A DNA stretch of 64,000 nt from Planotetraspora silvatica. Its GTDB lineage: Bacteria > Actinomycetota > Actinomycetes > Streptosporangiales > Streptosporangiaceae. Every line of letters starts with the position of its first letter. Position 1 is the first letter of the stretch. The DNA lies in assembly GCF_016863315.1 (NCBI RefSeq), contig NZ_BOOQ01000046.1:55733-119732 (forward strand), written 5' to 3'. The position numbers and the translations under genes are program-made. Shown one piece after another: positions 43,485 through 52,082 of this stretch. Under the pieces are notes generated by a model, which did not search any database, was not told where the DNA came from, and was given only the letters and a program-made list of their open reading frames with translations.

Positions 43485-44078
43485 TCATTGATCATCGCTG
43501 AGGTCACCTTCGCCGCCCGGCAGAGCGCTCGCTGGATTCGTCAGAATCGTGCCGGCGATTACGCCGAAGAGATGATCGGCGCGTGGCGCGAGGGAGGGTT
43601 GATCGTTGAGCCACGCGAGCGCCCCGACCAGCGCAAACAGATCAGCGCCATCGATGTCGGTCCGCGCCGTGCCCGTGGCCTGAGCGCGGGCGAGGAGCCG
43701 TGTGCCCGCCGCGCGCATCGTGACGCACGAAGCATGGAGTGCGGAGTCGGTGTCATCAATGGCGGCCATCATCAGCGCCACAACGCCCCGATACTCATGG
43801 GCGCACGCGACGCAGTCGCGTAGCCACGAAACGAGAGCATCCTCGGGCGAGCTCGACATTTCGAGCTCGTCCGCCCTTATCGTGAGCTCGTCGAAGCTTG
43901 TGCGGAGCAGGGTCTCGAGCAAGGCCTCTCGCGTCGGGAAGTGACGGTACAGGGTGGCGAGCCCGACGCCGGCTCTGCGGGCGATGTCGCGCAGCGACGC
44001 GTCGGCGCCTTCCTCGGTCACGACGGCGCTCGCGACCGCGAGTAGCTGGTCGTAGTTCTTCCTGGCGTCAGCTCGCAT
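43485..44078 (-). CDS. TetR family transcriptional regulator
   Basis: 197 residues. Helix-turn-helix ASLRDIARRAGVGLATLYRH with FPTREALLETLL (~27-58), the common SbtR/TetR_C_21-like actinobacterial group. The operator pair at 44097-44130 lies between it and the divergent MDR oxidoreductase, so it likely represses both. ATG 44078 chosen; ATG 44111 would include the operator. Confidence 0.85.
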   Translation of the reverse strand: MRADARKNYDQLLAVASAVVTEEGADASLRDIARRAGVGLATLYRHFPTREALLETLLRTSFDELTIRADELEMSSSPEDALVSWLRDCVACAHEYRGVVALMMAAIDDTDSALHASCVTMRAAGTRLLARAQATGTARTDIDGADLFALVGALAWLNDQPSLAPRADHLFGVIAGTILTNPASALPGGEGDLSDDQ

Positions 44079-44096
44079 ATGCCCACCTTGACAATC

Positions 44097-44130
44097 GGAG
44101 CAGTGCTCCACATAATCGGAGCACTGCTTC
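44097..44130. promoter_or_regulatory. Tandem operators AATCGGAGCA(G/C)TGCT(C/T)C
   Basis: GGAGCAGTGCTCC (44097-44109, perfect palindrome around a central base) and GGAGCACTGCTTC (44118-44130) are 21 bp apart, two helical turns, each preceded by AATC. A clear tandem TetR-type operator in the divergent promoter. Confidence 0.7.
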
Positions 44131-44169
44131 GTTTAAGGATAGCCCACCTACACCGATCAAGAGGAAGCG

Positions 44170-45192
44170 ATGCCGACAAACACGATGAAGGTGATCCGGC
44201 TGCACGAGTTCGGTGGTCCTGAGGTGCTGCGTTACGACGAGGCGCCGATTCCCGAGCCGAAGCCGGGTGAGGTGCTCGTCCGAGTTCACGCGGTTGGCGT
44301 GAATCCCCCCGACTGGTACGTGCGGGAAGGGATGCCCAACGTGCCTCCGGCGATGAGGCCGCCTTTGAGTTTGCCCGCCGTTCCCGGGACGGACGTGTCG
44401 GGCGTCGTCGCGGCCGTCGCCGCTGACGTAGACGCTGACGTAGACGGCCTCTCCGTCGGCGATGAGGTCTTCGGCCTCCTTCGCTTTCCTGGCCTCGAGG
44501 GCAGCGCATATGCCGAGTACGTCGCCGCGCCCGCGTCAGACCTCGCACGCAAGCCGGCTCACATCGATCACGTGCACGCCGCAGGGGCGCCCATGGCAGG
44601 GCTCACCGCGTGGCAGTTCCTGATCGAGCTCGGGCACGATCATCCGTCGCCCTTTCAAGCGGCACAACATCGCCCGATGGCACTGAACGCCGAGACGACG
44701 GTACTCGTCAACGGCGCCGCGGGCGGCGTGGGGCACTTCGCGCTGCAGTTGGCGAAATGGAAGGGCGCACGCGTCATCGCGGTGGCATCGGGCGGGCATG
44801 AGTCGTTCCTGCGCGAGCTCGGCGCCGACCAGTTCATCGACTACACCAAGAGCCGTCCCGAGGAGGTCGCGCACGACGTTGATCTCGTCCTCGATACCGT
44901 CGGCGGCCCCGGCAGCAGTCGTTTCCTGCGCACGCTCAAGCGCGGCGGCGCGTTGTACCCGGTGTTCGTCGCCGAATACGACCCCGAAGAGACCGCGAAG
45001 CTAGGCGTCACGACCTCCGGCACCCAAGTGCGCTCGAACGGCCCGCAACTCGCAGAACTCGGACGTTTGCTCGACGCGGGCACGCTTCGCGTCGCCATAG
45101 ACAGCACGTTTCCGCTTGCGGATGCTCGAAGGGCACACGAACGAGCCGCCCGTGGACATATCCAAGGCAAGATCGTGCTCACGGTCGCATGA
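44170..45192 (+). CDS. Zinc-independent MDR oxidoreductase (quinone-reductase-like)
   Basis: 340 residues. KVIRLHEFGGPEVLRYDEAP, PAVPGTDVSGVVAAVAADVD, nucleotide loop VLVNGAAGGVGHFALQLAKW (~179-198), LVLDTVGGPGSSRFLRTLKR and terminal AARGHIQGKIVLTV. No zinc ligands. GAGGAAG precedes the ATG. A perfect 12-base tandem duplication (GCTGACGTAGAC twice, 44422-44445) adds four residues (ADVDADVDG). Regulated by the divergent TetR. Confidence 0.9.
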   Translation: MPTNTMKVIRLHEFGGPEVLRYDEAPIPEPKPGEVLVRVHAVGVNPPDWYVREGMPNVPPAMRPPLSLPAVPGTDVSGVVAAVAADVDADVDGLSVGDEVFGLLRFPGLEGSAYAEYVAAPASDLARKPAHIDHVHAAGAPMAGLTAWQFLIELGHDHPSPFQAAQHRPMALNAETTVLVNGAAGGVGHFALQLAKWKGARVIAVASGGHESFLRELGADQFIDYTKSRPEEVAHDVDLVLDTVGGPGSSRFLRTLKRGGALYPVFVAEYDPEETAKLGVTTSGTQVRSNGPQLAELGRLLDAGTLRVAIDSTFPLADARRAHERAARGHIQGKIVLTVA

Positions 45193-45219
45193 GGACGAGC
45201 CGTTCACGGGTTCTGATGC

Positions 45220-45231
45220 GACAACGTTGTC
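45220..45231. promoter_or_regulatory. LacI-like operator GACAACGTTGTC (upstream copy)
   Basis: Perfect 12-bp palindrome with the central CG typical of LacI-family sites, 347 bases before the GH92 start. An identical copy lies 208 bp downstream. Confidence 0.65.
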
Positions 45232-45427
45232 CAGCCGTACGAGTCCGTGTCCAGGGCAGTTGCGCCCGTGGCGGGGGAGCGCCGGCGCGGCCTTGAGCAA
45301 GGGCGCGGACGAGCATCGTCGTCTCCATCGACGTTCGGCCTGGTCCGGCAACGTTCGCCGCATTTTGCCGGGGGCGAGTCGGGAAAAACAGACGGACGGT
45401 TTCGTAGCGGCGGCGTGAATAGATCTT

Positions 45428-45439
45428 GACAACGTTGTC
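45428..45439. promoter_or_regulatory. LacI-like operator GACAACGTTGTC (promoter copy)
   Basis: Identical to the copy at 45220. TTGACA at 45426-45431 overlaps it and could be the -35 box of the GH92 promoter, so binding here should repress transcription. The LacI-type regulator itself is not in the window. Confidence 0.7.
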
Positions 45440-45566
45440 TGCGAAGGCCACCCTTGCCGCTGTCTCTGTCCGGGTGCGCCCCTCCGCGAGCCCACCATCC
45501 CCCTTCCGCTCAGCTGGACTGGCTGGCGGGCCGTGCCGCGGGTCCCGACCTACATGGAGGTCTCCC

Positions 45567-48500
45567 TTGTTAACCACGCTGACTCGCACGGCACTTGCCG
45601 CTGTGCTCGGCGGTGCCGTGCTGATGGGCGGTCTCACCCAGGCGGCGGCGGCCTCCCCGCCTGCGCGGGCCGACGTGTTCGCCGACCCGGTGCAATACGT
45701 GAACCCGCTGATCGGGACCGGCAACGGCGGCGAGGCCGTCGGCGACATCAACGACTTCCCCGGGGTGGACACGCCGTTCGGCATGATGCAGCTCAGCCCG
45801 GACACGGTCGGCTCGGGCGTGGGCTACTCCTACGGCAAGTCGTCGATCCGCGGATTCAGCCTGAACCACGCGTCCGCCGGGTGCAGCGTGTTCGGAGACG
45901 TGCCGATCCTGCCCACGACCGGCCCCATCGGCACGGACCCGGGGAACGCCTCGGCGACGTTCTCCCACGAGCACGAGCACGCCACGCTGGGCTCCTACGA
46001 CGTGCTGCTCACCGACTCGGGCGTCAACGTCAACCTGACCGCCACCAGCCGTACAGGCCTGCTCTCGTTCGCCTATCCCGCGGGCAGCACCGCGCAGGTG
46101 CTGGTGAAGTCGGGCGCGAGTCTCGGCGGCAACAGCGCCGCGTCCGTCACCGTCGACGGCGACGACGAGGTGTCCGGCTCGGCGACGGCGAACGGGCTGT
46201 GCGGGCTCGGCAGCTACACCGTCTACTTCGACATCAAGTTCTCGCAGCCGTTCACCGCCCACGGCACCTGGCAGGGGAAGACCGTCACCGACGGGTCGGC
46301 AGGCGCGAGCGGCAAGGGATCCGGCGCCTACCTGACCTTCGACACGAGCAGCTCCACAACGGTGCGCGCGAAGGTCGGGATGTCGTATGTGAGCGTCGAC
46401 GGGGCGCGCAAGAACATGGCTTCCGAGATCCACGGCTGGAACCCCACGCCGGTGCAGCAGCAGACCCGCGCCGAGTGGCGCCGGGCGCTGAACACCGTTC
46501 AGGTCGGTGGCGGCAGCGCCGCGAACCTGACCACGTTCTATACCGCCCTGTACCACTCGCTGCAGTTCCCGAGCGTCTTCAACGACGTGGACGGCCGCTA
46601 CATGGGCTTCGACGACGAGGTCCACCACGTGCCGGCCAAGCAGACGCAGTACGCCACGTTCTCCGACTGGGACACCTACCGCGCGCTCGCGCCGCTGCAG
46701 GCCATGCTGTTCCCCAAGGAAGCCGGCGACATGGCGAACTCGCTGATCCGCGACGCGGAGCAGCAGGGTGGCTGGATGCCGCGCTGGCCGCTGGCCAACG
46801 TGAGCACGACCGGCACGATGAACGGCGACAGCGCGGTGCCGCTCATCGCGAACACCGTGGCCTTCGGCGGCCGGAAGGTCGACGTCGCCCGCGTGCTGCC
46901 CATCATGCTCAAGGGGGCCAACCACTCGGAGGAGCTGGGCTGGGGCTGGCAGGAGCGCCAGTGCGTGGAGGAGTACGTCGAGCTCGGCTACGCACCGAAC
47001 GACGCCTGCTCGCAGGGCGCGCATGGCCGGCAGGGGGTCTCTGAGACGCTCGAGTGGTCCATCGACGACTTCGCGATCTCGCAGCTGGCGGCCGCGATCG
47101 GCGACAAGCACACCGCGGCGCAGTACCAGCTGCGCAGCCAGAACTGGCAGAACACCTTCAATCCCACGACCGGCTACCTCCAGCCGCGAGACGAGCGCGG
47201 CGCGTTCCCGAACGGTCCCGCGTTCGTCACCCCGCCCGCGAACGCCTTCGGGCAGGACGGCTACGACGAGGGCAACGCCGCCGGCTACGGCTGGGAGGTC
47301 CCGCAGAACATGGCGGGCCTGATCGCCGCGATGGGCGGGAAAGACGTCGCGATCCCGCGCCTGGACACGTTCTTCAGCGAGATCAACGCCGGCCCGAACG
47401 CGCCGTACATGTGGATGGGCAACGAGGTCGACCTCTCCGTTCCGTACGTGTACGACTACCTGGGCCAGCCGTGGAAGACGCAGGCTCAGGTGCGCAGGAT
47501 CGAGCAGAGCCTGTACCTGCCCACCCCGGACGGGCTGCCCGGCAACGACGACCTCGGCGCGATGTCGTCCTGGTACGTGTGGTCGGCGCTCGGGATGTTC
47601 CCGGTGACGCCCGGCCGGGCCGACCTGGCCCTCGGCAGCCCGCTGTTCACCCACGCCGTCGTCCACCTCGGCAACGGCCGGTCGATCGACATCAACGCCC
47701 CCGCCGCCGGCGACGGCACTCCGTACGTCAAGGGCGTGCGGCTGGACGGGCGTCCCTTCGACAGCACCGGGCTGCCCGAGTCGGTCGTGACCCACGGCGG
47801 CCGGCTCGACTTCAGCCTGTCGAGTTCCCCCGACACCAAATGGGCGACCGGCTCTCACGACGCCCCGCCGTCGTACCAGACCGGCCAGGACCCGGCCATC
47901 GGGTTCACCGACCCGTCCGGTCCGGTCACGGTGACCGCAGGCGACACCAAGCAGGTCACCGTGGGCGCGCAGGGCACCGGGCTGCACTCCACGACCGTGA
48001 AGTGGACCGCGCACGCCTCTGGCGGCATCACCGTCAGCCCGTCCTCCGGCACGCTTCACGTGGCAGCGGACGGCCGCGCCAGTACGGACGCCACGGTGTC
48101 CATCCCGGCATCGGTCGCCTCGGGCTTCTACCCGATCTCGTTCAGCTTCACGACCGGCGGGCAGGAGTTGCCGGGCGGTGTGCTGGTGACGACCGTGCAG
48201 GCCGCCGACCACACCGCGATCGTGGCCGACGACCTCGGCAACCCCGACGTCCCCAACGGCCTCAGCGTGAAGGAGGAGGGCGACGGCCACACCACCGCCA
48301 CCACGGCAGGCGGCCTGCCCGGCCGGACCACCACGGGAGCCGGGTCGTTCTACATGTACTTCAACATCGACAACTCGTTCGTTCCCGGCGGCAAGTACGA
48401 CGCGACCGCGTACATCAGCTACTTCGACCAGGGGACGGGCAGCTGGAGCATCCAGTACGACTCCTACGGCAACGTGTCCAACAACGCGTACCGGGACTCG

Positions 48501-48968
48501 GCCCGCGTGACCAACACCAACACCGGCACCTGGAAGACCGCGGCGATCCCGCTGCCCGAGGCCGCGTTCAGCGGCCGTGAGAACGGTGGCAGTGACCTGC
48601 GGCTGAACATCGGCGCCGGCAGCCAGGTGATCGGCCGCGTCGCGTTCGCCGTCACCGGCGACAATGTGCTCGCCATGCACCTGGCGTCGGCGCAACCGGT
48701 CGCGCCTGCGGTCACCACCCAGCCCGCGGACGCGACAGCCAACAGCGGCCCGGTGTCCTTCACGGCGGCGGCGACAGGCGACCCGCAGCCGGTGGTGCGG
48801 TGGCAGGCGAGCCCGCCCGGCGGCGACTGGGCCGACGTCGGCGGCGCGACCAGCACCACCCTGACACTGACCAGCCCGCAGGACTACGCCGACGGCACCC
48901 AGTTCCGCGCGGTCTTCACCAACCTGGCGGGCGAAGCCGCCACCGATCCCGCAACCCTGCGTGATTAG
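45567..48968 (+). CDS. Secreted GH92 alpha-mannosidase with C-terminal beta-domains
   Basis: 1133 residues. Starts at TTG 45567 with GGAGG 6 bases before; the longer frame to 45426 would bury the signal peptide (LTTLTRTALAAVLGGAVLMG, cleavage near AAAA-SPP). GH92 catalytic part ~42-765: YVNPLIGTGNGGEAVGDIND, DTPFGMMQLSPDT, FSLNHASAGC, SDWDTYRALAPLQAMLFP, MGNEVDLSVPYVYDYLGQPW and PGNDDLGAMSSWYVWSALGM (the acidic residues of this motif act in catalysis in characterised members). Then a NEW3-like domain (~770-880), a beta-sandwich (~890-1040), and an Ig-like domain (~1045-1133). GH92 enzymes release mannose from alpha-mannans or N-glycans, calcium-dependently. Confidence 0.9.
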   Translation: MLTTLTRTALAAVLGGAVLMGGLTQAAAASPPARADVFADPVQYVNPLIGTGNGGEAVGDINDFPGVDTPFGMMQLSPDTVGSGVGYSYGKSSIRGFSLNHASAGCSVFGDVPILPTTGPIGTDPGNASATFSHEHEHATLGSYDVLLTDSGVNVNLTATSRTGLLSFAYPAGSTAQVLVKSGASLGGNSAASVTVDGDDEVSGSATANGLCGLGSYTVYFDIKFSQPFTAHGTWQGKTVTDGSAGASGKGSGAYLTFDTSSSTTVRAKVGMSYVSVDGARKNMASEIHGWNPTPVQQQTRAEWRRALNTVQVGGGSAANLTTFYTALYHSLQFPSVFNDVDGRYMGFDDEVHHVPAKQTQYATFSDWDTYRALAPLQAMLFPKEAGDMANSLIRDAEQQGGWMPRWPLANVSTTGTMNGDSAVPLIANTVAFGGRKVDVARVLPIMLKGANHSEELGWGWQERQCVEEYVELGYAPNDACSQGAHGRQGVSETLEWSIDDFAISQLAAAIGDKHTAAQYQLRSQNWQNTFNPTTGYLQPRDERGAFPNGPAFVTPPANAFGQDGYDEGNAAGYGWEVPQNMAGLIAAMGGKDVAIPRLDTFFSEINAGPNAPYMWMGNEVDLSVPYVYDYLGQPWKTQAQVRRIEQSLYLPTPDGLPGNDDLGAMSSWYVWSALGMFPVTPGRADLALGSPLFTHAVVHLGNGRSIDINAPAAGDGTPYVKGVRLDGRPFDSTGLPESVVTHGGRLDFSLSSSPDTKWATGSHDAPPSYQTGQDPAIGFTDPSGPVTVTAGDTKQVTVGAQGTGLHSTTVKWTAHASGGITVSPSSGTLHVAADGRASTDATVSIPASVASGFYPISFSFTTGGQELPGGVLVTTVQAADHTAIVADDLGNPDVPNGLSVKEEGDGHTTATTAGGLPGRTTTGAGSFYMYFNIDNSFVPGGKYDATAYISYFDQGTGSWSIQYDSYGNVSNNAYRDSARVTNTNTGTWKTAAIPLPEAAFSGRENGGSDLRLNIGAGSQVIGRVAFAVTGDNVLAMHLASAQPVAPAVTTQPADATANSGPVSFTAAATGDPQPVVRWQASPPGGDWADVGGATSTTLTLTSPQDYADGTQFRAVFTNLAGEAATDPATLRD

Positions 48969-49017
48969 CGCCGGAGGTCCGCGTCGGCCGTGTGCTGACG
49001 GGACGTAACGCACAGAG

Positions 49018-49048
49018 CGGCGGCCGCCCCCCTCGGGGGCGGCCGCCG
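49018..49048. terminator. Strong GC hairpin after the GH92 gene
   Basis: CGGCGGCCGCCCCC (49018-49031) pairs perfectly with 49035-49048 across a 3-base loop, 50 bases after the stop. Confidence 0.7.
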
Positions 49049-49173
49049 TCGCAATTCAACGCGACCCGTTCAGCGGGGCTCCGCTATCAGTACCCATCAG
49101 GCCGATTAAGCGGGGTGGGCCTGGCCCGTGGGCCCCGCCGACCACCGTGTGACTGGGGGCACATACTGGACAT

Positions 49174-50031
49174 ATGGACCAGCTCGAGGGGTTAGGGGAC
49201 TTCCTCCGCTCTCGCCGGGCCCACCTCAATCCTGAAGACGTCGGGATGGAGGGCATGGGGCGTAGACGCGTTCCAGGACTGCGTCGCGAGGAACTCGCAC
49301 GACTCGCCGGCGTCAGCGTCGACTACTACACCCGGCTGGAACAGGGCCGCAGCAAGAACGCCTCTCCGGTAGTCCTCGACTCGATCGCCCGAGCGCTCCG
49401 GCTGAACCAGACCGAGCGTGATCACCTGTTTGCGCTGGCCGGTCCCATCATCGTTCCCGTCCATCGCCACGCGGGCGCCTGGCAACGGGTATCACCCCTG
49501 ACCTACGAGCTGCTCAACGCACTGCACGCCGACATCCCGGCGTGCGTGTTCAGCCATTGCCTGGACATCCTGGCCGCCAACCGGCTGTTCAGGGCCCTGC
49601 ATATGTGGCAGGCCGACAGACTGGCAGAGGACGACAGCGTCGCGAGATTCTGCTTCCTGGACCCGAACGCACGCAGGCTGTATCTCGACTGGGAGCACGT
49701 GGCGACCGACGTTACCGCCATGCTCCATTTCGCCGTCGGGCGTCATCCCGGCGAGTCGAGGCTCAACAAGCTGATCGGGGAGTTACTGGGAAACGAGGAC
49801 TTCAGGAGATTATGGGCTGCTCACCATGTATATGAGCGCGCCTCGGGAACGATTGCCTTTCACCATCCGATCGTCGGGGACTTCCCGATCAACTACCAAC
49901 TTCTGCGACTCCCCGGAGACCCCGAGCAGTTCCTGTTCGTCTGCACCGCCGCACAGGGATCTCGGTCCGCCTCCGTCCTGGAACGGCTGGGCATCTGGGC
50001 CAGAACACGAGGCCGTCCTTCCCCCAACTAG
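49174..50031 (+). CDS. XRE regulator with MmyB-like ligand-binding domain (4 of 4)
   Basis: 285 residues. Helix-turn-helix RRVPGLRREELARLAGVSVD and YYTRLEQGRSKNASPVVLDS (~32-71). LBD with VFSHCLDILAANRLFRALHM, VARFCFLDPNARRLYLDWEH and LLRLPGDPEQFLFVCTAAQG. No ribosome site before the ATG; with CATACT ~10 bases upstream it may be leaderless. No SDR gene adjoins this one. Confidence 0.85.
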   Translation: MDQLEGLGDFLRSRRAHLNPEDVGMEGMGRRRVPGLRREELARLAGVSVDYYTRLEQGRSKNASPVVLDSIARALRLNQTERDHLFALAGPIIVPVHRHAGAWQRVSPLTYELLNALHADIPACVFSHCLDILAANRLFRALHMWQADRLAEDDSVARFCFLDPNARRLYLDWEHVATDVTAMLHFAVGRHPGESRLNKLIGELLGNEDFRRLWAAHHVYERASGTIAFHHPIVGDFPINYQLLRLPGDPEQFLFVCTAAQGSRSASVLERLGIWARTRGRPSPN

Positions 50032-50486
50032 GCATGGCGATGCCCACCGAGAAACCGCTCAAATCTACGTTGTAAAGGAATGCGCCAGGGCGCGGTGCTC
50101 GAAGATCATAGGTCGTGCTGACGACTATCCGGATGCCCCAGCGAGCGTGACTCACTCACCCGGGCCCGTGGTCGCCAGCCTGGAGAGCGCGTGCTCTGGC
50201 GAGGAGCCTGGAGGCGTGGACGACGCCGGCCATGGGGAGTGGATCTCGCGGGGCGGTGCTTTGGCCGGTCCTGGAGCAGCACGGGGATTGAGCGCGATCG
50301 CCCCCGGGCACGACGAGCATTGCTCACTACGGGGAACCGACCGTTTCGGCTTCCGCGAAACCAGTCGTGCTCCGGGGTAGGGCGAAGGCAAGGACGGCGC
50401 CCGGGCGTTACAAGCCCGGATCGGCCACCTGGGGCGGATGAAGCCCTGTCCGTCCAAGCGGCGGGGCGGAAAGAAACTCGGTGACC
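50032..50486. other. Intergenic, nothing recognisable
   Basis: 455 bases before the DUF305 lipoprotein gene. Frames are open, as usual at this GC content, but none resembles a family. Confidence 0.35.
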
Positions 50487-51086
50487 ATGTCCATTAAACG
50501 ATCTTGCATTCTGCCTCTGGGGGTTACGGGCGGGGCAATCGTCCTGCTCACCGGTTGCGGGGCCGGCGAGCTCGCGTCAGGAGCACAGCCCGCCGCCAAT
50601 GTGGCGGGCGTCGCGGGTCCGTCGCCGTCCGCGTCGTTCGATGACGCGGACGTGATGTTCACGCAGATGATGATCGTTCATCATCAACAGGCCGTCGACA
50701 TGGCGGACCTGGCGACGACTCGGGCCTCAGCCACGGAGGTAAAGGAACTGGCCGCCGCCATCAAGGATGAGCAGCAGTCACAGATGAAGACCATGCGCGG
50801 GATGCTGGCGGGCTGGGGTAGGGCCGCCACTCCGAGCCGGATGGCGGAACAGATGCCCGGCCTGGTCCCTCAGACTGAGATGGACGAGCTCGCGGCAGCC
50901 GAAGGGCCCCAGTTCGACAGGCTCTTCCTGCAGCACATGATCGCTCACCACAAAGGAGCGATCGAGATGGCTCGCACCGAGCTGGCGCAGGGGGCCGATG
51001 AGCAGGCCAAGAAACTCGCGGATGCCATCGTGGCCAACCAGCGGCCCCAGATCAACCAGATGCAGAGCATCCTCAAACGACTCTGA
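50487..51086 (+). CDS. DUF305 lipoprotein
   Basis: 199 residues. Lipoprotein signal: ILPLGVTGGAIVLLTGCGAG, lipobox LLTGC with the lipidated Cys near residue 24. The DUF305 four-helix domain has two copies of a His/Met signature, TQMMIVHHQQAVDMADLA (~60-77) and LQHMIAHHKGAIEMARTE (~150-167), likely metal (copper) ligands. It should sit on the outer face of the membrane. GGAAAG upstream; the start could also be GTG 50481. A TerC fragment follows. Confidence 0.9.
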   Translation: MSIKRSCILPLGVTGGAIVLLTGCGAGELASGAQPAANVAGVAGPSPSASFDDADVMFTQMMIVHHQQAVDMADLATTRASATEVKELAAAIKDEQQSQMKTMRGMLAGWGRAATPSRMAEQMPGLVPQTEMDELAAAEGPQFDRLFLQHMIAHHKGAIEMARTELAQGADEQAKKLADAIVANQRPQINQMQSILKRL

Positions 51087-51091
51087 CAGCG

Positions 51092-51380
51092 GTGGAATCC
51101 TCGGACCGATCGGAATCGTCTCCCGAGGAGTCCGGCGACGCAAACCCCGAGGGCGATACGCGGAACCAGTTCTTCGCCGGGTACCTGACCGAGTACGGCC
51201 TGAGCGTCGACAACCTGCTCGTCTTCGTGGGCATTCGCCGTCGTCGGTCGTTCCGGCGTTTCCGCCTCCCACACCATGGTCCTGATCGAAGAGGTCACCG
51301 ACGGAGGCTGGGGTCGCGCCGACGAGACCTTCACCCTGGCGAAGATGGCTGAACGCGCCGCCGCCCGGCATCAGGGCTAA
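51092..51380 (+). pseudogene. Joined fragments of TerC and a tautomerase-like protein
   Basis: NQFFAGYLTEYGLSVDNLLV (51160-51219) is the first part of TerC/Alx membrane proteins. It stops after VFVG. In another frame from ~51258 comes HTMVLIEEVTDGGWGRADET with FTLAKMAERAAARH and a stop at 51378, which looks like the C-terminus of a tautomerase-superfamily protein. The two are fused by a deletion; neither can work. Confidence 0.55.
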
Positions 51381-51419
51381 GGCCTGTACGGACTTCGGAT
51401 CGGGGTGATGGGGGAGATG

Positions 51420-52082
51420 TCAGGGGCTGCGCGGGGCTACCAGGCCGGATTCGTAGGCGAGCACGACGAGCTGAGCGCGGTCGCGGGCGTGGAGCTTGGC
51501 CATGGCGCGGTTGATGTGGGTTTTCGCGGTCAGCGAGCTGATCGTCATGCGGTCGGCGATCTGGTCGTTGGACAGGCCCTGCGCGACCAGGGCGACGGCC
51601 TCCCGTTCGCGGTTGGTCAACTCTTCCAGCCCCGTGCCGGCGCCGATGGTGACCGGCTGGGTGATGTACCTGTTGATCAGCTTGCGGGTGATCGAGGGTG
51701 CGAGCAGGGCGTCACCACGCGCGGCGACGCGTACGCCGTGCAGGAAGTCCTCCGGCACGATGTCCTTGACGAGGAATCCGGCAGCGCCGGCGCGCAGTGC
51801 GTTGAAGACGTACTCGTCCAAGCCATAGTTGGTCAAGATGACGACATGCACCCCGGACAGGGCCGGGTCCGCGGCGATGCGCCGGGTCGCCTCGATGCCG
51901 TCGACGACCGGCATCTGGATGTCGATGAGAGCGATGTCAGGCAGGTGTTGCCTGACCAGAGCCAGACCCTCCTTCCCGTCGGCGGCCTCGGCCACCACCT
52001 CGATGTCATCTTCGAGGTCGAGGAGCGCGCGGAATCCGCTGCGAAGGAGCGGCTGGTCGTCGACCAGCAGGACGCGGATCAT
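51420..52082 (-). CDS. NarL/LuxR-type response regulator
   Basis: 220 residues. Receiver: IRVLLVDDQPLLRSGFRALL (acidic pair), phospho-acceptor Asp in IALIDIQMPVVDGIEA (~50-65), VVILTNYG, and Lys in GFLVKDI. LuxR helix-turn-helix LTNREREAVALVAQGLSNDQ with TAKTHINRAMAKL. Translationally coupled to the kinase gene (ATGA overlap, 52079-52082). Likely binds the GTCC-N3-GGAC repeats before the DUF6223 gene. Confidence 0.95.
   Translation of the reverse strand: MIRVLLVDDQPLLRSGFRALLDLEDDIEVVAEAADGKEGLALVRQHLPDIALIDIQMPVVDGIEATRRIAADPALSGVHVVILTNYGLDEYVFNALRAGAAGFLVKDIVPEDFLHGVRVAARGDALLAPSITRKLINRYITQPVTIGAGTGLEELTNREREAVALVAQGLSNDQIADRMTISSLTAKTHINRAMAKLHARDRAQLVVLAYESGLVAPRSP

Noticed and set aside
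45570..49013. 1147-codon minus-strand ORF opposite the GH92 gene
   Set aside because: It is the shadow frame of a GC-rich gene: low-complexity Arg/Gly/Val composition, no domains. The plus strand has the GH92 motifs and signal peptide.
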